64,000 bases of DNA from Amoebophrya sp. A120 (Eukaryota > Sar > Dinophyceae > Syndiniales > Amoebophryaceae), in contig CAJINV010000016.1 in NCBI GenBank assembly GCA_905178155.1, forward strand, positions 186,001 through 250,000. The letters are read 5' to 3'. The position numbers and the translations under genes are program-made. Of this stretch, positions 21,301-32,440 are shown in pieces; positions within the stretch are counted from its first letter, which is position 1, and each line of letters opens with the position of its first letter. The notes under the pieces were generated by a model. It searched no databases, was not told the DNA's origin, and saw nothing but the letters and a program-made list of their open reading frames with translations.

Positions 21301-23534
21301 GGAGGAGGGTTCCAGGGTTGGAATGCGATTTTTAGAATCCGAATCTGACGTGCAACTCGTTGTTGCACCACCTGCTTGTGTTTCTCCTTCCGTGGTGTAG
21401 TTGATTATATCCTCTGTGGAATTTGATTTCTCATGCGGTACTGCAGGTCTTTTTTTGTTGTAGTAATCCCAGAAGGACGCGTCTCCTTCGCCAAATGGTA
21501 CTCCTGCTTCATCACTATCATCGTCGCTTTCGTCAGAATTTTCTCCCTCCTCCTCCGAATCGCTTTCGTGCTCCAAAAGCTCCACATCCCGGTCAAAACA
21601 CCTCCTGACCGCGACAATGTTTTCTGACACCACCTCGGGTTCTTCCGGCACCGACAGTAACCGGAAACACGGCATCTTGCCCTCGAAGTCGTGAAACCGC
21701 ACCTCCGGCCCGATCCGCTCTTTGAAAAACGACGCGTCCTCGTCTTTAATCTTGAAGAACATGGACAGCTCAAACCCCAGCGAAACCTCCTCCAGTGTCG
21801 TGTTTAAATTGCCCAAACTGGTGATCTGGTACGCTACCCCGACGAAGGTGGTCTGCTTGTGGGACAGTTTTTCCTCCGGTAGCAGTTCCGTCATGAACGC
21901 CGTCCCCTCGTACGGATTCCCCATGTCGATCTGGCATCAAGCAAAAAAGTATCGCGCTCGTACTGGTTGCGTTGGTACTAATCGCAGATGCGCATGACAA
22001 ATCCTACTCGCTGCCTGAAATAGCATGACAAATTGCATATTTTGTTCTTGAGAAAATTTGTAATGCGATTCATACTAGTACGATACTTTTGCAATGCATA
22101 TTTGGAAGTGCAAATCCGACCTTCCGTCCACATACTGGACGTAACGGTCTTCGGTAGGAAGATCCGCAAAGGACACCGCGGTCGCTCGCATTTCCCAGGG
22201 CAGAAAACCTAAGCCGTTCGTTGGCTCCGGGAGGAAAGCGGACGGGGTGGAGCCGCGGAGTGGCCGCTCCTCGAGCGAGGATTGATGCCTTTTCCCGAAC
22301 TGTTTCCGCTTTTTGAACGCGGAGGTGATGCTCGGCATCGTTAAGTCTTTCATCTTCTGGGGAAACAGAGGGGACGAGGTGTTGCCCTGCATTTTGATGT
22401 GTTTTCAACGTTTTTCGCCCGCAATCAACAAATTTTTTTCCACCCCGTATTTCACGCCTTCCTTGTCTACACTACTTGCGCGAAGATTGCACCAATTTCG
22501 AAAGCCTAAATTCTTTCATAATACTGATGCAGAATCCATGCAAAAAAATGTTCTCAAAACTAAATTAATATTACCGAATCAAGACCCCGATCGCGAGATC
22601 CACCTGCACTAAGATTCTCCTCGCTATCTTTCAGCTGTCTGTAATATTGATCCCGCAGCTCCTCCTCTCGCCGACGGAACGCCCGGTCCTTTCCGGCCTT
22701 CGCAAACCCGGCTGCAGTGTACAGCGTCCGCTGAATATCCTTCCACACCTGCGACACCCGCCGGGCGCCTCCCCGGCCCGGTTGCGGTTCCGCTTGGCTC
22801 GACAATGCTCCGGGTTCGAGACCGTTTGTTCTACCCTGGTCTTGTTGGTTGTTGTAACTACGGTTGTTCATGAAGTCACTCGTCGTTAAAGATCTTCGCT
22901 GTGCCAAATTGAACAGCGAGGTTTGTTGATCCTGATAGTACTCGTCTTCTTCTCCGATGTGCAGCGAGCTGGAGCTTCTCGTGGTCTTCCTCTTCATCAT
23001 CTCCCGATAATTATGATTCTGGCTCTTGTTGTCCCACACCTTCGACTGAGATGAAGCTGCAGCTGCGCCAGCGGCTGTACTACCTGCTTTGTTCTTTCTC
23101 GTGCTGTTTGTGTTTTTCGCTTTCCACTGCTGGTAGTCCTGTCCGCCGGCGAGATTAAGTGGCGGGGGAATCATAGGGTTGAAAGTGGAGGAGCGGCTCG
23201 TGGAGGAGGATGAAGACTTGAAAACTCCACCGGACGTAGATGATCGTGCCCCACCTCCTGCCGTCAACGTCTGTCCAGAAGATGCAGCAGCTGCAACACC
23301 AGCACCGCCCCCATGGCTAGAAGAATTAGACATCGCCGCCTGCTGTCGTTCCTGAATGGCCTGGCCCAGGTCCCAGGTGAGCTGCTTTTTGATCGTTTTC
23401 GGCCGCGAGGAGGGGGTGTGCGGGGCGGAATCCGTCCTGGCAGCGGGCGCTGTTTGGTCTTCGTCGGCAGCATGGTTAGGGTCAAGCAACGGCCGCGACC
23501 GCGGAGAAAGCTCCTTCGGGAAACTGCTCGTCAT
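18397..23534 (-). CDS. Pentameric ligand-gated ion channel-like protein
   Basis: Model of 1,489 aa; the coding length after removing one GT-AG intron and three introners is divisible by three. The N-terminal third is Ser-rich and disordered. The middle holds an extracellular-domain-like part: around residues 710-740 is a Cys-loop-type motif, C-RQVMDL-x2-FPF-x2-Q-x2-RLSF, in which the usual second Cys is missing. A 400-residue low-complexity insertion follows. Near residues 1280-1440 come the channel membrane segments: a pre-M1 stretch, then FYLLNVHFILL, RMQVLLTLILSLAAYK, YVTRLDVYVLVTFLI and a last helix. Family knowledge: such channels are cell-surface, ligand-opened ion channels, and relatives occur in several protists. 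Ligand and ion choice cannot be read here. The ATG at 23532-23534 is the first in frame; the frame is open further upstream. Confidence 0.65.
18567..18715. mobile_element. Introner family A, mutated left tip
   Basis: Left tip TCTGCATTGC instead of TATGCATTGC; right end TTTTGCACAGGATA. Flanks CTACT and CCACT differ at one base. Excision joins ...VYPKW to ADVLK... in frame, whereas the available GT-AG pair would create a stop. Confidence 0.92.
20803..20952. mobile_element. Introner family A
   Basis: TATGCATTGCAAAAGTATCG to TTTTGCACAGGATA; exact repeats CGCAG (20798-20802, 20953-20957). Excision joins ...VATA to NTYKYIF... in frame. Confidence 0.95.
21935..22100. mobile_element. Introner family A, degraded left tip
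   Basis: Left tip CATCAAGCAAAAAAGTATCG, right end TTTTGCAATGCATA; flanks TCTGG and TTTGG differ at one base. Excision joins ...DLHFQ to IDMGN... in frame. Confidence 0.9.
22387..22574 (-). other. GT-AG intron
   Basis: Minus-strand borders GTAATATTAA and AAAATGCAG, phase 0 between ...RGLDS and GNTSS... of the channel protein. Confidence 0.7.
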
Positions 23535-25858
23535 TTTATCAATGAAGATCAACTGCTCATGAATCCCAGAAGAGGCCAATGAAGATGAAGCTCGAGTTAG
23601 TTGCAGTGACTTCTTTGAGGTGACTACAATAAATACGGACTAGGGCAAACCCGGCTCGGTAGCGGTCCTTTTTGACACTCCAACACTAAGAGGAAGCGAG
23701 GGTCCGTCTCCGTGCGAACTCGATCTTCGGCAAATTGCAAATAATCGACTAGAAATGCTAGTCAAGTCACAACATAACACCACGCTGGGAAACGCAAACC
23801 AATTCACTCTTGAGCACGAGCCTCCCTCACTCGCGCTCGCTTTGAAAACATCAGCAAGACGAAGATAGACGCACCACTTCTCGTCATCTTCCCTCTACTC
23901 ACGCTCGTCTTTGCCTCGCGGCGTCCAACACGAAAACAATGAAAACGAACAACGAGTCTGGGACGGCTCTTGGAGGACAGCCCGAGCCGGCGACTCCTAA
24001 AGTAAAAGTTTCTATCATCGCCAACAATTATTATATCGGTCCCGATTGCCCAGCCCTCCGCGACACTCTGGTGCCACAGAATGCAAATAATGGAACGAAC
24101 GATCACGCACAAGGGATACCGTGATGGATACGGAGCAGCAGCCTCCGACCTTGAAATAGCAGGGGCGCACTGCTTGCCGCGACTGTTGGTCTGGCTGCCT
24201 GCCACCCGGGTACTGGCCAACACCTCAGAGCACCTACCGCTGCCCCCAACAAATCTCGGCTCGCTGCCAGCGCGGAGAGCCCACCTTCGAGCGGGGGAGG
24301 CCGGCCGCGCCGGGTCCTTTCCAAAAGCCAAGAAAGGGCGGGGGCGCCGGGACGATGGACACAACCCAAATTGGTCGCCCCCCCCCTCCCCACACACACA
24401 ATGCAACCAGGCACCCGCCAACCGGCTAGCCGGCGGGGCCAAGGGCTCCGAACCACGCCGCGACGGACTTCCTTGCCATTGCATGCCCGGGCCCTGGAAG
24501 GGCAGGCGCGCGGCGATGTTGTCCAGGCCGATTTTCTTCTGCGTTACTTTGCGCGCAAAGCACGCCCCGAACAACCACCCCAGACGGTACCACGAGCGGC
24601 CCGGGTAGGTACAAGCCGGCGCCGGCGCCCGTGGGCAATTTGCCGACGCTGCGCCAGCAACCCCTCCAGACTTGGCGCGTGCCCGGGGCTAAGGTAACCG
24701 GGGGCGCCAATGGGGCGCCAATGCCCCGACGGGCCGCCACCGGTTCCCTTACTTAGAACCGAACGAAGGCAATGGCCCGCGGCCGGGCGGTAGGTTGGTT
24801 GCGCGCCGGCGTCCATGTTTGTTAGGGGGGCGCCCGCCTTCCTTTAGGATCGCAAATGCGGCATCTTCGCCCCGAAGCGACGCCCGTCCGAGCGCCCAAG
24901 GGAGAGCCCCGGGGGGGCGGTCGCCGCGCACGGTGGAGAAGGGCGCCGCGCTGGTCGCCATGTCCTTGCGCGTGGCCCGCTTGCTTCAATGGCGGGCCCC
25001 CCGGCGGCTGGCCTTTTGCCGGCCGGCGCGCGGGGCGGCCCGGTGGCTGCAGGGCCACAGCGGCGCGCACGGGCGCAGACCGGGGCCGGCGGGGGCAGAA
25101 TCCTCAGCGCGGTGGGCAGGCGGATCGGCCACCACGCCGGCCCCACCCGGCACACATCCATCCAGGGCACGAAGCCGGCCCGGCAGCTTTGTGCAGCTGG
25201 TTTCCTTCGGAGACAAATGGCGGCGGACGGCTTCGTGGATGTGGTACATAGACAGAGCCAGGGCCCTGGGGGGGGTGACTGAGATGCGCGGCGCGGGTGG
25301 CGGCGTGTCTGGGCGCCTGCTGCAAGCACGTCGCAAACTGCTGAAGGCCTCGCGCCGCAAGCGCGCGGCCCCGCTCCCTTGCGTGCACCGGGGGCACCGA
25401 CCTCCAAAGCCCAAGGGCTGCGGGCTGCCAGCTTCACGACGTCGCCCGGGAGCTGGTGCGGCGCGAGAAATGCGTCGCCGGCCGCCTCCCGGCGCCGGCC
25501 AAGCCGGGGGGGGGGCGGCCAAGCAATCACGGCAGGCACGGCAGAACCCAAGAAAGCCGCCCCCCCCAGTCGTAAGCTGCGCGCGCCGCCCTGCCTCCTT
25601 TGCCGGCTCGGCCGGGCGTGTCGGCGGGCGGCTACAAGCCAGCGGAGGCACGGGGGCGCGCAAGAACGGACGGAAGCTGGGGCCGCGGTCTGTTTTTTCG
25701 TGCACTGCTCAGCAAAGGAAACACCACGCACGGCCACGCTCTCAAAAACGAGCCCACGATGTTTCATTTCCGGAACATCTTCGATCTTTATACGCCACAG
25801 CGCTTTGACCTCTTCGCGGGGTGCACCGTGGGTTTCGGACCTCAAGCTCAATATTCAT
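23535..25858. other. Spacer dominated by a GC-rich island
   Basis: Between the start of the channel gene and the stop of the large membrane-protein gene. The outer parts are of ordinary composition; the middle is the island at 24130-25740. No gene is supported. Confidence 0.55.
24130..25740. other. GC-rich island
   Basis: About 1.6 kb of very high G+C with runs of G or C and repeated GCCGGC, GGCGCC and CGCGCC words. Long overlapping open frames exist in several frames on both strands, a composition effect; none shows a recognisable domain. Confidence 0.6.
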
Positions 25859-28800
25859 TTAGCAACACTTGAAAAACAACCACAGGAGTGCAAACACGCC
25901 TATGCAGGTAAATATCCACAGTCGACACACAAAGCACTCAAGTTTTCGGAGTTCATTTTTACTGAAACGAGTTGTCACTCCTGTGGTTCGATTTGAACCC
26001 CCGAGTTCTGACTTCCTACCGGAAGAAGTTCTCGCGCAATTTCTCATACTAGCTCCAGTTTCAGTCTTCGGACGAGGATCCTGTGTGTCTGGGCGAATCG
26101 AAATTAAGGACTGATCTTCTACTTTGACTTTGTTCTTAATAGTATCGTCAATGCGGTCGTCTTCAACTTTTCTTGTCAAAGCGCCACCGTGCGTGATCGT
26201 AAGGAAATCACCACCTGTCTCATCTTGCTGCTGCAGTTCTGGAGAGGGCAAACTCGCGCTTCTTTCCCTAGTGTAATTATATCGGGCAGTATGATGCTTC
26301 CGACCGCTGAAAGCGACTGGCACTCCCTCGTCCACCACCGCATGGTCATGGATGTCATCGCAGCTTCCTGTAGCTTTCCACGTACTTGTCCCTCGCCGGG
26401 CGGAAGGTGCCGCAGGGTACAACTGAAGAGCCAGTTGGTCTGCACTACAAGCGCTGTCCTCTTCAGATCCGGGTGGTGCCACGAACGGGATCGGGTGCCA
26501 CGTTCGGGCTGCTGCACTGCCACTAGGTAGTCGCTGTGATGTTCTTGTCGGCCCGCCATGCGTGGTCCTCGTGTAAGCAGCCGAAACGCCGTCTTCCTTT
26601 CGCGTCTCTAGCGAGGTACTCGCGACCAAGTCCGCACTTGCACTACCTGCAAGCACTGCGGTGGGCGGTGAAGACAGTATATGGCTCCTTGTGTCGTGAA
26701 GCGCAATAGAGTATACTTGCCTATTGTCATCGGTGCTCTGCTGCATTTGACCTAGCAGACGCTTCGTTGCCGCCGACGATAATTGCCGTTCATCTACTCT
26801 ATGGCTGCTGCTCTTTGGGTGGTCGCGCCTGTCGGTGCTCAGCTCGTCGGGCCGTTGAACGAGTGAACAAATCGACACAACACTCCGAGACGACGGACCG
26901 GACGCAGGCGAGACGGAAATATGATCGCAGTTTCGAGAATTTTGCAGCCCACGGTGTACAAATTCTTCGGAGGAAACAAGATCGATCAGAGAAGGAACGT
27001 CGTCCTTTCCGTCGCCAGAACTTCGTCGGCGTAAGGAAGCTGCTCTCCGCCTCGACATCGTTTCGTTTGATGAAGTCAGCGAAATGATTTGTTTCACACC
27101 ACCTCCCTCGACGTCAAGATCTTCTTCTCTTTGTGAAGTAGACGTGGTGCTGGCCCCATCAGGCCGACCCCGACCAGCAGCAGTCGCATAATTTTTGCGA
27201 TGATCATCACACTCCTCGTTTTCATCACCTTGTGTCTCGAAGGACCCGAATTCTTCTTTGGAACTCGACTCATTCGTCAGATCGTCGGCGGATGAGGAAG
27301 ACCATTCCTGCGCGTGCTGCAAAACCCGGCTTTCCAGTGCAGAAAAAGGATTGTTGTGGTCTACTACGCATCTACCGTGATGATCTTCGGTTGTGGTCTT
27401 GTTCTCCGGTCCTTGTCGATGTCTTCCCAACCTTGAAGCGGAGGATTTTTCTACAAAAGGCGAGCAATGTTGATTCATCTGGACGAGGATAAGATCCGTC
27501 GTATTCATCGCCATCCTCCTGAGATTGTCGTTGTGATTCTCAGCTTCTCGCACTAGGAGAGCTGTTTCCGTCTCACGATTCTGCTGTCCGGGGCCTCTCC
27601 CGTCAGTGTTGTGAATGTTCGACGGGTAAAAGAAAACGCTGGACGGGTGCTGCCGTGCCTGATCAGAAAAATTATCTCTCCGTGGATCTAGTGGTGAACT
27701 TTTCATTTTCCTCGTTCCCCCTCCTGGCGACCGGCCATAGGCACTGCTTGGTAGGGCTGCGGGATAGTAATCGACTTCTTCCTGATCTAGTAATGGGGTC
27801 GTGCCTTGGCGTTGATAGAACGCGGCACTGGGCCGCAAGGAGGGTGCTGGATCGTGTCCATGCGCGAAACGAAAATGACTGTTCATTTGGTCATGTGGCG
27901 GTGCCAGAAAAAACGCCCCTCCATGCTGAAGTGGTGCGCCGTGGAGGTTGGGAACAAAGTGATGTAGCTGCATGGAGAGGGCCGTGCTGTTTCCATTTCG
28001 GGTTTGGTTCGGGTTTCGCCGCTGGTAGCGTTGTTGCTGGTGCTCCTCGTCGTCACACGAACTGAGACCTGCGTGGTCCGGATCCTGGTCTTCCGAAGAA
28101 GAAAGCAGCTCTTGGCCTTGCTCTTGCTTGTCTGGAGAAATAAAACCCGGCCCGCCTCCCACCGTATATTCCGGAATGGAACAAAGAAGCCGCGCATCGT
28201 CATGCTGGATCAGATTGTCCAAGTGTTGGCGCTGTGAATTGGAGATAGGGTCAGATTCGGCGGGGCTCGAACCCGCATGCGATGAGGCAGCGGACGCCGA
28301 GCCAGCTGGAGTAGTGTGCGCTCTTCGCAGTGCAAACGAAGGCCGGGCTCCTGATGTTGCATGAATGGCATATGAAGAGGACTGCGGCATCTGATTCTGC
28401 TTTTCAGGTTGCAGTACCCGGCTGCCCTTTTTTCGAGGGGTGTCAAAGATTGGCAATGCAGCTGAATAGGCGCGCCCTCGATACGTTTGCTTTCCGTAAT
28501 ATCTTGTACCAATCGAGGTTGTATTTTCTTCCTCCACCTCCCCTGTACCTCCTTCCGTTATTTCGACGTACTTGCCTGCTACCCAAAACACCCACAGCAA
28601 TTCCAACGTGATGTGAATCAGTGCGACCCAAGTTAGCTGGAAGGCGCCGAAAAAAATCTGCAAAACAACTAAACCCGTAGTGATAGTCTGCAGGACCCGC
28701 AGAGAAAGCTCAAACTCCTCGAATCTAATTTGCAGTTGCTGGCGAATACTGGTCGTGTTGCGGAGCAGCTTTCGTCTGGAAGATAGAGAAGATGAAGACG

Positions 28801-31696
28801 CAGAGCTGCTCGTCGACATCTTTCCACCGGATGAAACTAAGAAATCTAGTACAAGGGAGTGCAACCGTTTTCCACATTTCCGCACGAGCCGTTCGACTTT
28901 GTCTACGAAAAAACAAGACTTGACCTTCGTGCTCACGATGCTGCTGGTGCTTTGCCGGGACAACGAATGTGGCTTTTTCTGTCCGTAGCTAGAGTAGGAA
29001 TAGGAACGCGCGAAGTTGTGGTCCGCAGGGGCGTAGTTGTAGCTGCCTTGACGTCGTCGCATTCTGTTGTGAGCGGATGAATCGTCATGAAGAAGATTGC
29101 CGTAGTGAGAATTTGGATGGTGACACGAACTACTGCTATTGTAGCCGCTATGTAGAAACATGTCGTCACCTTCGTCATGAGACTGAGTGTCTGATAGTTC
29201 ATTGTCAAAGAATTCCTCATCTTCAAAGATAGTTTCTTGCTCCATATTGCCCGGCCATCGTGGCCCACGCCGGACCCGGCTTGTATAATCCTGGTGCTCG
29301 CTCGACATCTCGGGATCACATGACTCGGCGTCGTCTACTCTGCTTTCGATATCATCACGGGCTGGCGCTCTCGTTCCTGGTTCTTTTCCTTTTCGATTCG
29401 TCTTTATCCATGTGCCGTAGTCGTGATTGCAAAACAAAACCTCCATCACGCAGATTTGCAGCTGGCGTAGCAGCGCCCACTGTTGTTCCAGGTACGATGG
29501 TGATGAAGCTCCGCTCTGGCCGGCACCGTATACGATGTTAGTACTACTGCTTTTGAACGAGCCCCGTGTGCTCTTCCCAACAACTGGGCCGCTCGTTCGT
29601 GGTCTATCCCCCAAAGCTCCTGCACTTTTTGCGGCTGCTTGTGTAGTTGTACGGCCATGAGACACACCACAACTGCTGGTGCTGATGCAGATGCTTTTAC
29701 AACTCCTCCTACGTAAATACAGAAACATCGCGAACAGAAATTGAAACACCACTACCCAGAAAAACCCGAGGAAAACGACGTAGGCGCCGTAAAGGTTGTC
29801 GCGGTAGATCGTTAACAGTAGCCCTGTGCTCGTTCCCGTCCCCGTTCCACCGAAGTCGTTTGCGGTAGAAGGCGGAAGCATCGAAGTGGCTGACCATGGA
29901 TTCAGAACGAACGCAGGTGGTCCTTGCGAATGGTAAAACGCGGTTAAGGAGCTCTGGATCGAGGTTCTTTGTTCACTTGCGCTATCATTGTCCTCAAGAT
30001 TGAGGGTTCTAAACGGGCCTCCACGATCTCCGTGGTCAGCAGTTATGTCATGATTGCTCATGCTTTTCTTCTTCATTCGAAACACTTGCTTATGGTTCGC
30101 TTGATAAGAAGAAGATGAGCCTCCGCCACCAGGAGTACCTGCTGCTCCGAGAGACCTAGTACTTGGATGGAAGAAACTACTTTTTGCGCCGGTTCCTGCT
30201 CCAGGAGACTGGTGATGATTTTGATTCCCGGCGTTATTTCCCGCTAGCAGCTCCGCCAGAACCTCTTGAAATTCATTCCTAAACTCGTAAGTCGACCGCA
30301 TTCGCCGCATCATGTTGACTTTCAGCATGGCTTTTCCCCTGGGAACGGGAAGCAGCGGCTGCTGCTGCAGATGATGATGCTGCGGGTTGCTGCTCTGTTG
30401 GTGCGCAACTACGTGGTGTGCCAAATACTGGTGCAGTGGCGGTGGGACCACTTGCATTTGCTGGTCGCGACCATGCACCGACGGCACCGGCACCGTTCTC
30501 GTCAATGCCGTCAGGGTTGGCTGGCTCAGGTTCGCGTTCGGTGGGGAGAACCGGTTATTCTGGGGTTGCGAGATTATTACTTGCTGTGGGAAGACAACAT
30601 TATTGACATTCAAGTCCAGCTGCACTGACGCAGCACGTGGAATAGCACTACTAGCAGTACTTCCCCCAGGTGTGGCAACCGTTGTTGGTGATAAAGTTGG
30701 TGGCACAGCTGCTCGCCCTGGAGTCGAATTATTGTTTCTCTGCACCAAGTTTACATACAGCTGCTGTTCGTGATTGTGAAAAATGAACTGGTCTTCGTCA
30801 GAGGTGGTGCCAGTTGTCGTTCCGGTCCCACCGCTGTTATAATCATCGTCGGACGATGAGGTGAGTAAATCCAGCCCGTTCGGTGAACAGATACTGTTGT
30901 AATACGTTGCCGCTGTCGGCACAGCCACCGGGGGCGGTTTCGCTGTCTGAGCAGTTCTTGTAGTGCCGCGGTAGGTATAGTTGCTGGGAGCAGCGGCCAC
31001 GGCAGACGCTGATCCGGGTGACGCTTGAGTTGCCGGGTTTGCAACTCTAGTGGCTGCAGCTGCTGTAGAACAAGCTCCTGGAGCTGTATAATTACCAGCA
31101 GCCGTATCAAAAGAGGGTATTGACCCAGGCGTAGTGCCACCACCTCCGGCGGGTGTTGTGACTGCCCGGCTGGCTGCTGGCTGTTGAGATGATGCTCCAA
31201 GAAAAGTTGGTACTGGGTGGATGCCACCAGCTGGGGTGGCCTGTCCCGTCGCGTCGGAAGGATCTCCCAAAGCCGCCCGTGGTAGAAATGAGTTCGAATT
31301 TTTAGAAGGTACGCGAGTAGATGCAGTAACTGTCTTTTGGCCTAGATGAACGTCCTCGATGACGTCACTGACCGGAACGTTGTGTGCGGGAGGCGTTGCA
31401 CAGGCCCCATCAAACGTGCCCTGTGGTGGCCGCAAACCTCGTCTTTCTGGAAAAGCATCTTCCTGCTGCCTTCCAAGTTCTTGAACACTTCTAGGGACGA
31501 GCAGGCCGCCAACAGTAGCTCCCGCTGGCGTCGGCGGAAACAATGCTTCAACAGCAGCAGACGGATTATGAGAAGATATTCCGCCGGCAAAGACGAAGAA
31601 GAGAATCAGGGACGCGTAGTGAACGATTCCAAAAGCGGAGGCAACAGCAAGGAAAGACCAGTAGAATGTTGTTGACCATGTTGGGGTCTTGGGCAT
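25859..31696 (-). CDS. Large multi-pass membrane protein of unknown family, single exon
   Basis: One open frame of 1,945 codons from the ATG at 31694-31696 to a stop at 25859. No introner and no intron interrupts it. Membrane segments are visible near residues 11-38, near 640-668 (YGAYVVFLGFFWVVVFQFLF), near 995-1040 (two adjoining helices around QTITTGLVVLQIFFGAF and ITLELLWVFWVAG) and at the extreme C-terminus near 1920-1945 (LWIFTCIGVFALLWLFF). The long loops between are low complexity, rich in Ser, Gln, His, Asp and Pro. I do not recognise the family. The helices and loops suggest a surface or organelle membrane protein with large disordered domains. The exact C-terminal Cys-Cys could be lipid-modified, which is inference. 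Confidence 0.75.
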   Translation of the reverse strand: MPKTPTWSTTFYWSFLAVASAFGIVHYASLILFFVFAGGISSHNPSAAVEALFPPTPAGATVGGLLVPRSVQELGRQQEDAFPERRGLRPPQGTFDGACATPPAHNVPVSDVIEDVHLGQKTVTASTRVPSKNSNSFLPRAALGDPSDATGQATPAGGIHPVPTFLGASSQQPAASRAVTTPAGGGGTTPGSIPSFDTAAGNYTAPGACSTAAAATRVANPATQASPGSASAVAAAPSNYTYRGTTRTAQTAKPPPVAVPTAATYYNSICSPNGLDLLTSSSDDDYNSGGTGTTTGTTSDEDQFIFHNHEQQLYVNLVQRNNNSTPGRAAVPPTLSPTTVATPGGSTASSAIPRAASVQLDLNVNNVVFPQQVIISQPQNNRFSPPNANLSQPTLTALTRTVPVPSVHGRDQQMQVVPPPLHQYLAHHVVAHQQSSNPQHHHLQQQPLLPVPRGKAMLKVNMMRRMRSTYEFRNEFQEVLAELLAGNNAGNQNHHQSPGAGTGAKSSFFHPSTRSLGAAGTPGGGGSSSSYQANHKQVFRMKKKSMSNHDITADHGDRGGPFRTLNLEDNDSASEQRTSIQSSLTAFYHSQGPPAFVLNPWSATSMLPPSTANDFGGTGTGTSTGLLLTIYRDNLYGAYVVFLGFFWVVVFQFLFAMFLYLRRRSCKSICISTSSCGVSHGRTTTQAAAKSAGALGDRPRTSGPVVGKSTRGSFKSSSTNIVYGAGQSGASSPSYLEQQWALLRQLQICVMEVLFCNHDYGTWIKTNRKGKEPGTRAPARDDIESRVDDAESCDPEMSSEHQDYTSRVRRGPRWPGNMEQETIFEDEEFFDNELSDTQSHDEGDDMFLHSGYNSSSSCHHPNSHYGNLLHDDSSAHNRMRRRQGSYNYAPADHNFARSYSYSSYGQKKPHSLSRQSTSSIVSTKVKSCFFVDKVERLVRKCGKRLHSLVLDFLVSSGGKMSTSSSASSSSLSSRRKLLRNTTSIRQQLQIRFEEFELSLRVLQTITTGLVVLQIFFGAFQLTWVALIHITLELLWVFWVAGKYVEITEGGTGEVEEENTTSIGTRYYGKQTYRGRAYSAALPIFDTPRKKGSRVLQPEKQNQMPQSSSYAIHATSGARPSFALRRAHTTPAGSASAASSHAGSSPAESDPISNSQRQHLDNLIQHDDARLLCSIPEYTVGGGPGFISPDKQEQGQELLSSSEDQDPDHAGLSSCDDEEHQQQRYQRRNPNQTRNGNSTALSMQLHHFVPNLHGAPLQHGGAFFLAPPHDQMNSHFRFAHGHDPAPSLRPSAAFYQRQGTTPLLDQEEVDYYPAALPSSAYGRSPGGGTRKMKSSPLDPRRDNFSDQARQHPSSVFFYPSNIHNTDGRGPGQQNRETETALLVREAENHNDNLRRMAMNTTDLILVQMNQHCSPFVEKSSASRLGRHRQGPENKTTTEDHHGRCVVDHNNPFSALESRVLQHAQEWSSSSADDLTNESSSKEEFGSFETQGDENEECDDHRKNYATAAGRGRPDGASTTSTSQREEDLDVEGGGVKQIISLTSSNETMSRRRAASLRRRSSGDGKDDVPSLIDLVSSEEFVHRGLQNSRNCDHISVSPASGPSSRSVVSICSLVQRPDELSTDRRDHPKSSSHRVDERQLSSAATKRLLGQMQQSTDDNRQVYSIALHDTRSHILSSPPTAVLAGSASADLVASTSLETRKEDGVSAAYTRTTHGGPTRTSQRLPSGSAAARTWHPIPFVAPPGSEEDSACSADQLALQLYPAAPSARRGTSTWKATGSCDDIHDHAVVDEGVPVAFSGRKHHTARYNYTRERSASLPSPELQQQDETGGDFLTITHGGALTRKVEDDRIDDTIKNKVKVEDQSLISIRPDTQDPRPKTETGASMRNCARTSSGRKSELGGSNRTTGVTTRFSKNELRKLECFVCRLWIFTCIGVFALLWLFFKCC

Positions 31697-32440
31697 AATT
31701 CGGAAGTGCTAGTTGTACCTAGTAGAGCCGCTTTCTGTTGGTGATTTTGCAGTTCTTGTTGCGACTTTCTGCTCCGTACTGAACTCGTTTGCAAAATCAA
31801 AAGGATTGAAGTATCCGACCCTTTTTATTCGTGGTCTAATCACATATGCACTGTCGCGGATCAGCTACTAGAGAACCAGATACTTACTTCGAGCATTTCA
31901 CGACCGCAGCGTTCGACCACGACTACAGAGAGCTTTCAGACCACGAATTCAGACTTTATTTGCGAGAGCACGTTGGCGTAGCTTGGCCTTGAAGGTTTTT
32001 GTTGCGTTTCCGGAATGGCGGGATTTTAGATGAAAACGCATCCATTTCCACGACGGCGGCCGAACACTGATTGCATGCGGGCTCCTCCTACCTCCCTTGG
32101 AAAGCGCTCCAGCTCCGGTTTGTGAGTCAGAGTCGAAAGAAACACAGCTTTTTCCTCACTTTTTCTGGCGTTTTGATTGTGTATTCATATTCAGATTCGA
32201 TTCGCGCCAGAGCATGAGAGACGTTTCACCGTCTCAAAACTTCAATTTGGCATCAAAAAACCTGGCCCCAATACTGCACGAGACGCTGCGGAGGAGTGCT
32301 TTCATTTCTCGTTCGATTTCTAGTTGAAGTCATTATTGATCTGGAAACAGAAACGCAAGCTCAAGCTACAACAATTCAGTTCAGCTATGTAATGTCGTTC
32401 TTGTTCTATCCACTACCACATAAATGATAATTTTCCGTCC
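31697..32440. other. Spacer without recognised features
   Basis: Lies upstream of the membrane-protein start and downstream of the 94-aa gene. Short frames here have no family resemblance; I see no introner or repeat. Confidence 0.5.

Noticed and set aside
24130-25850. Open frames of more than 300 codons on both strands
   Set aside because: Same composition effect; the frames overlap each other and lack any conserved motif.
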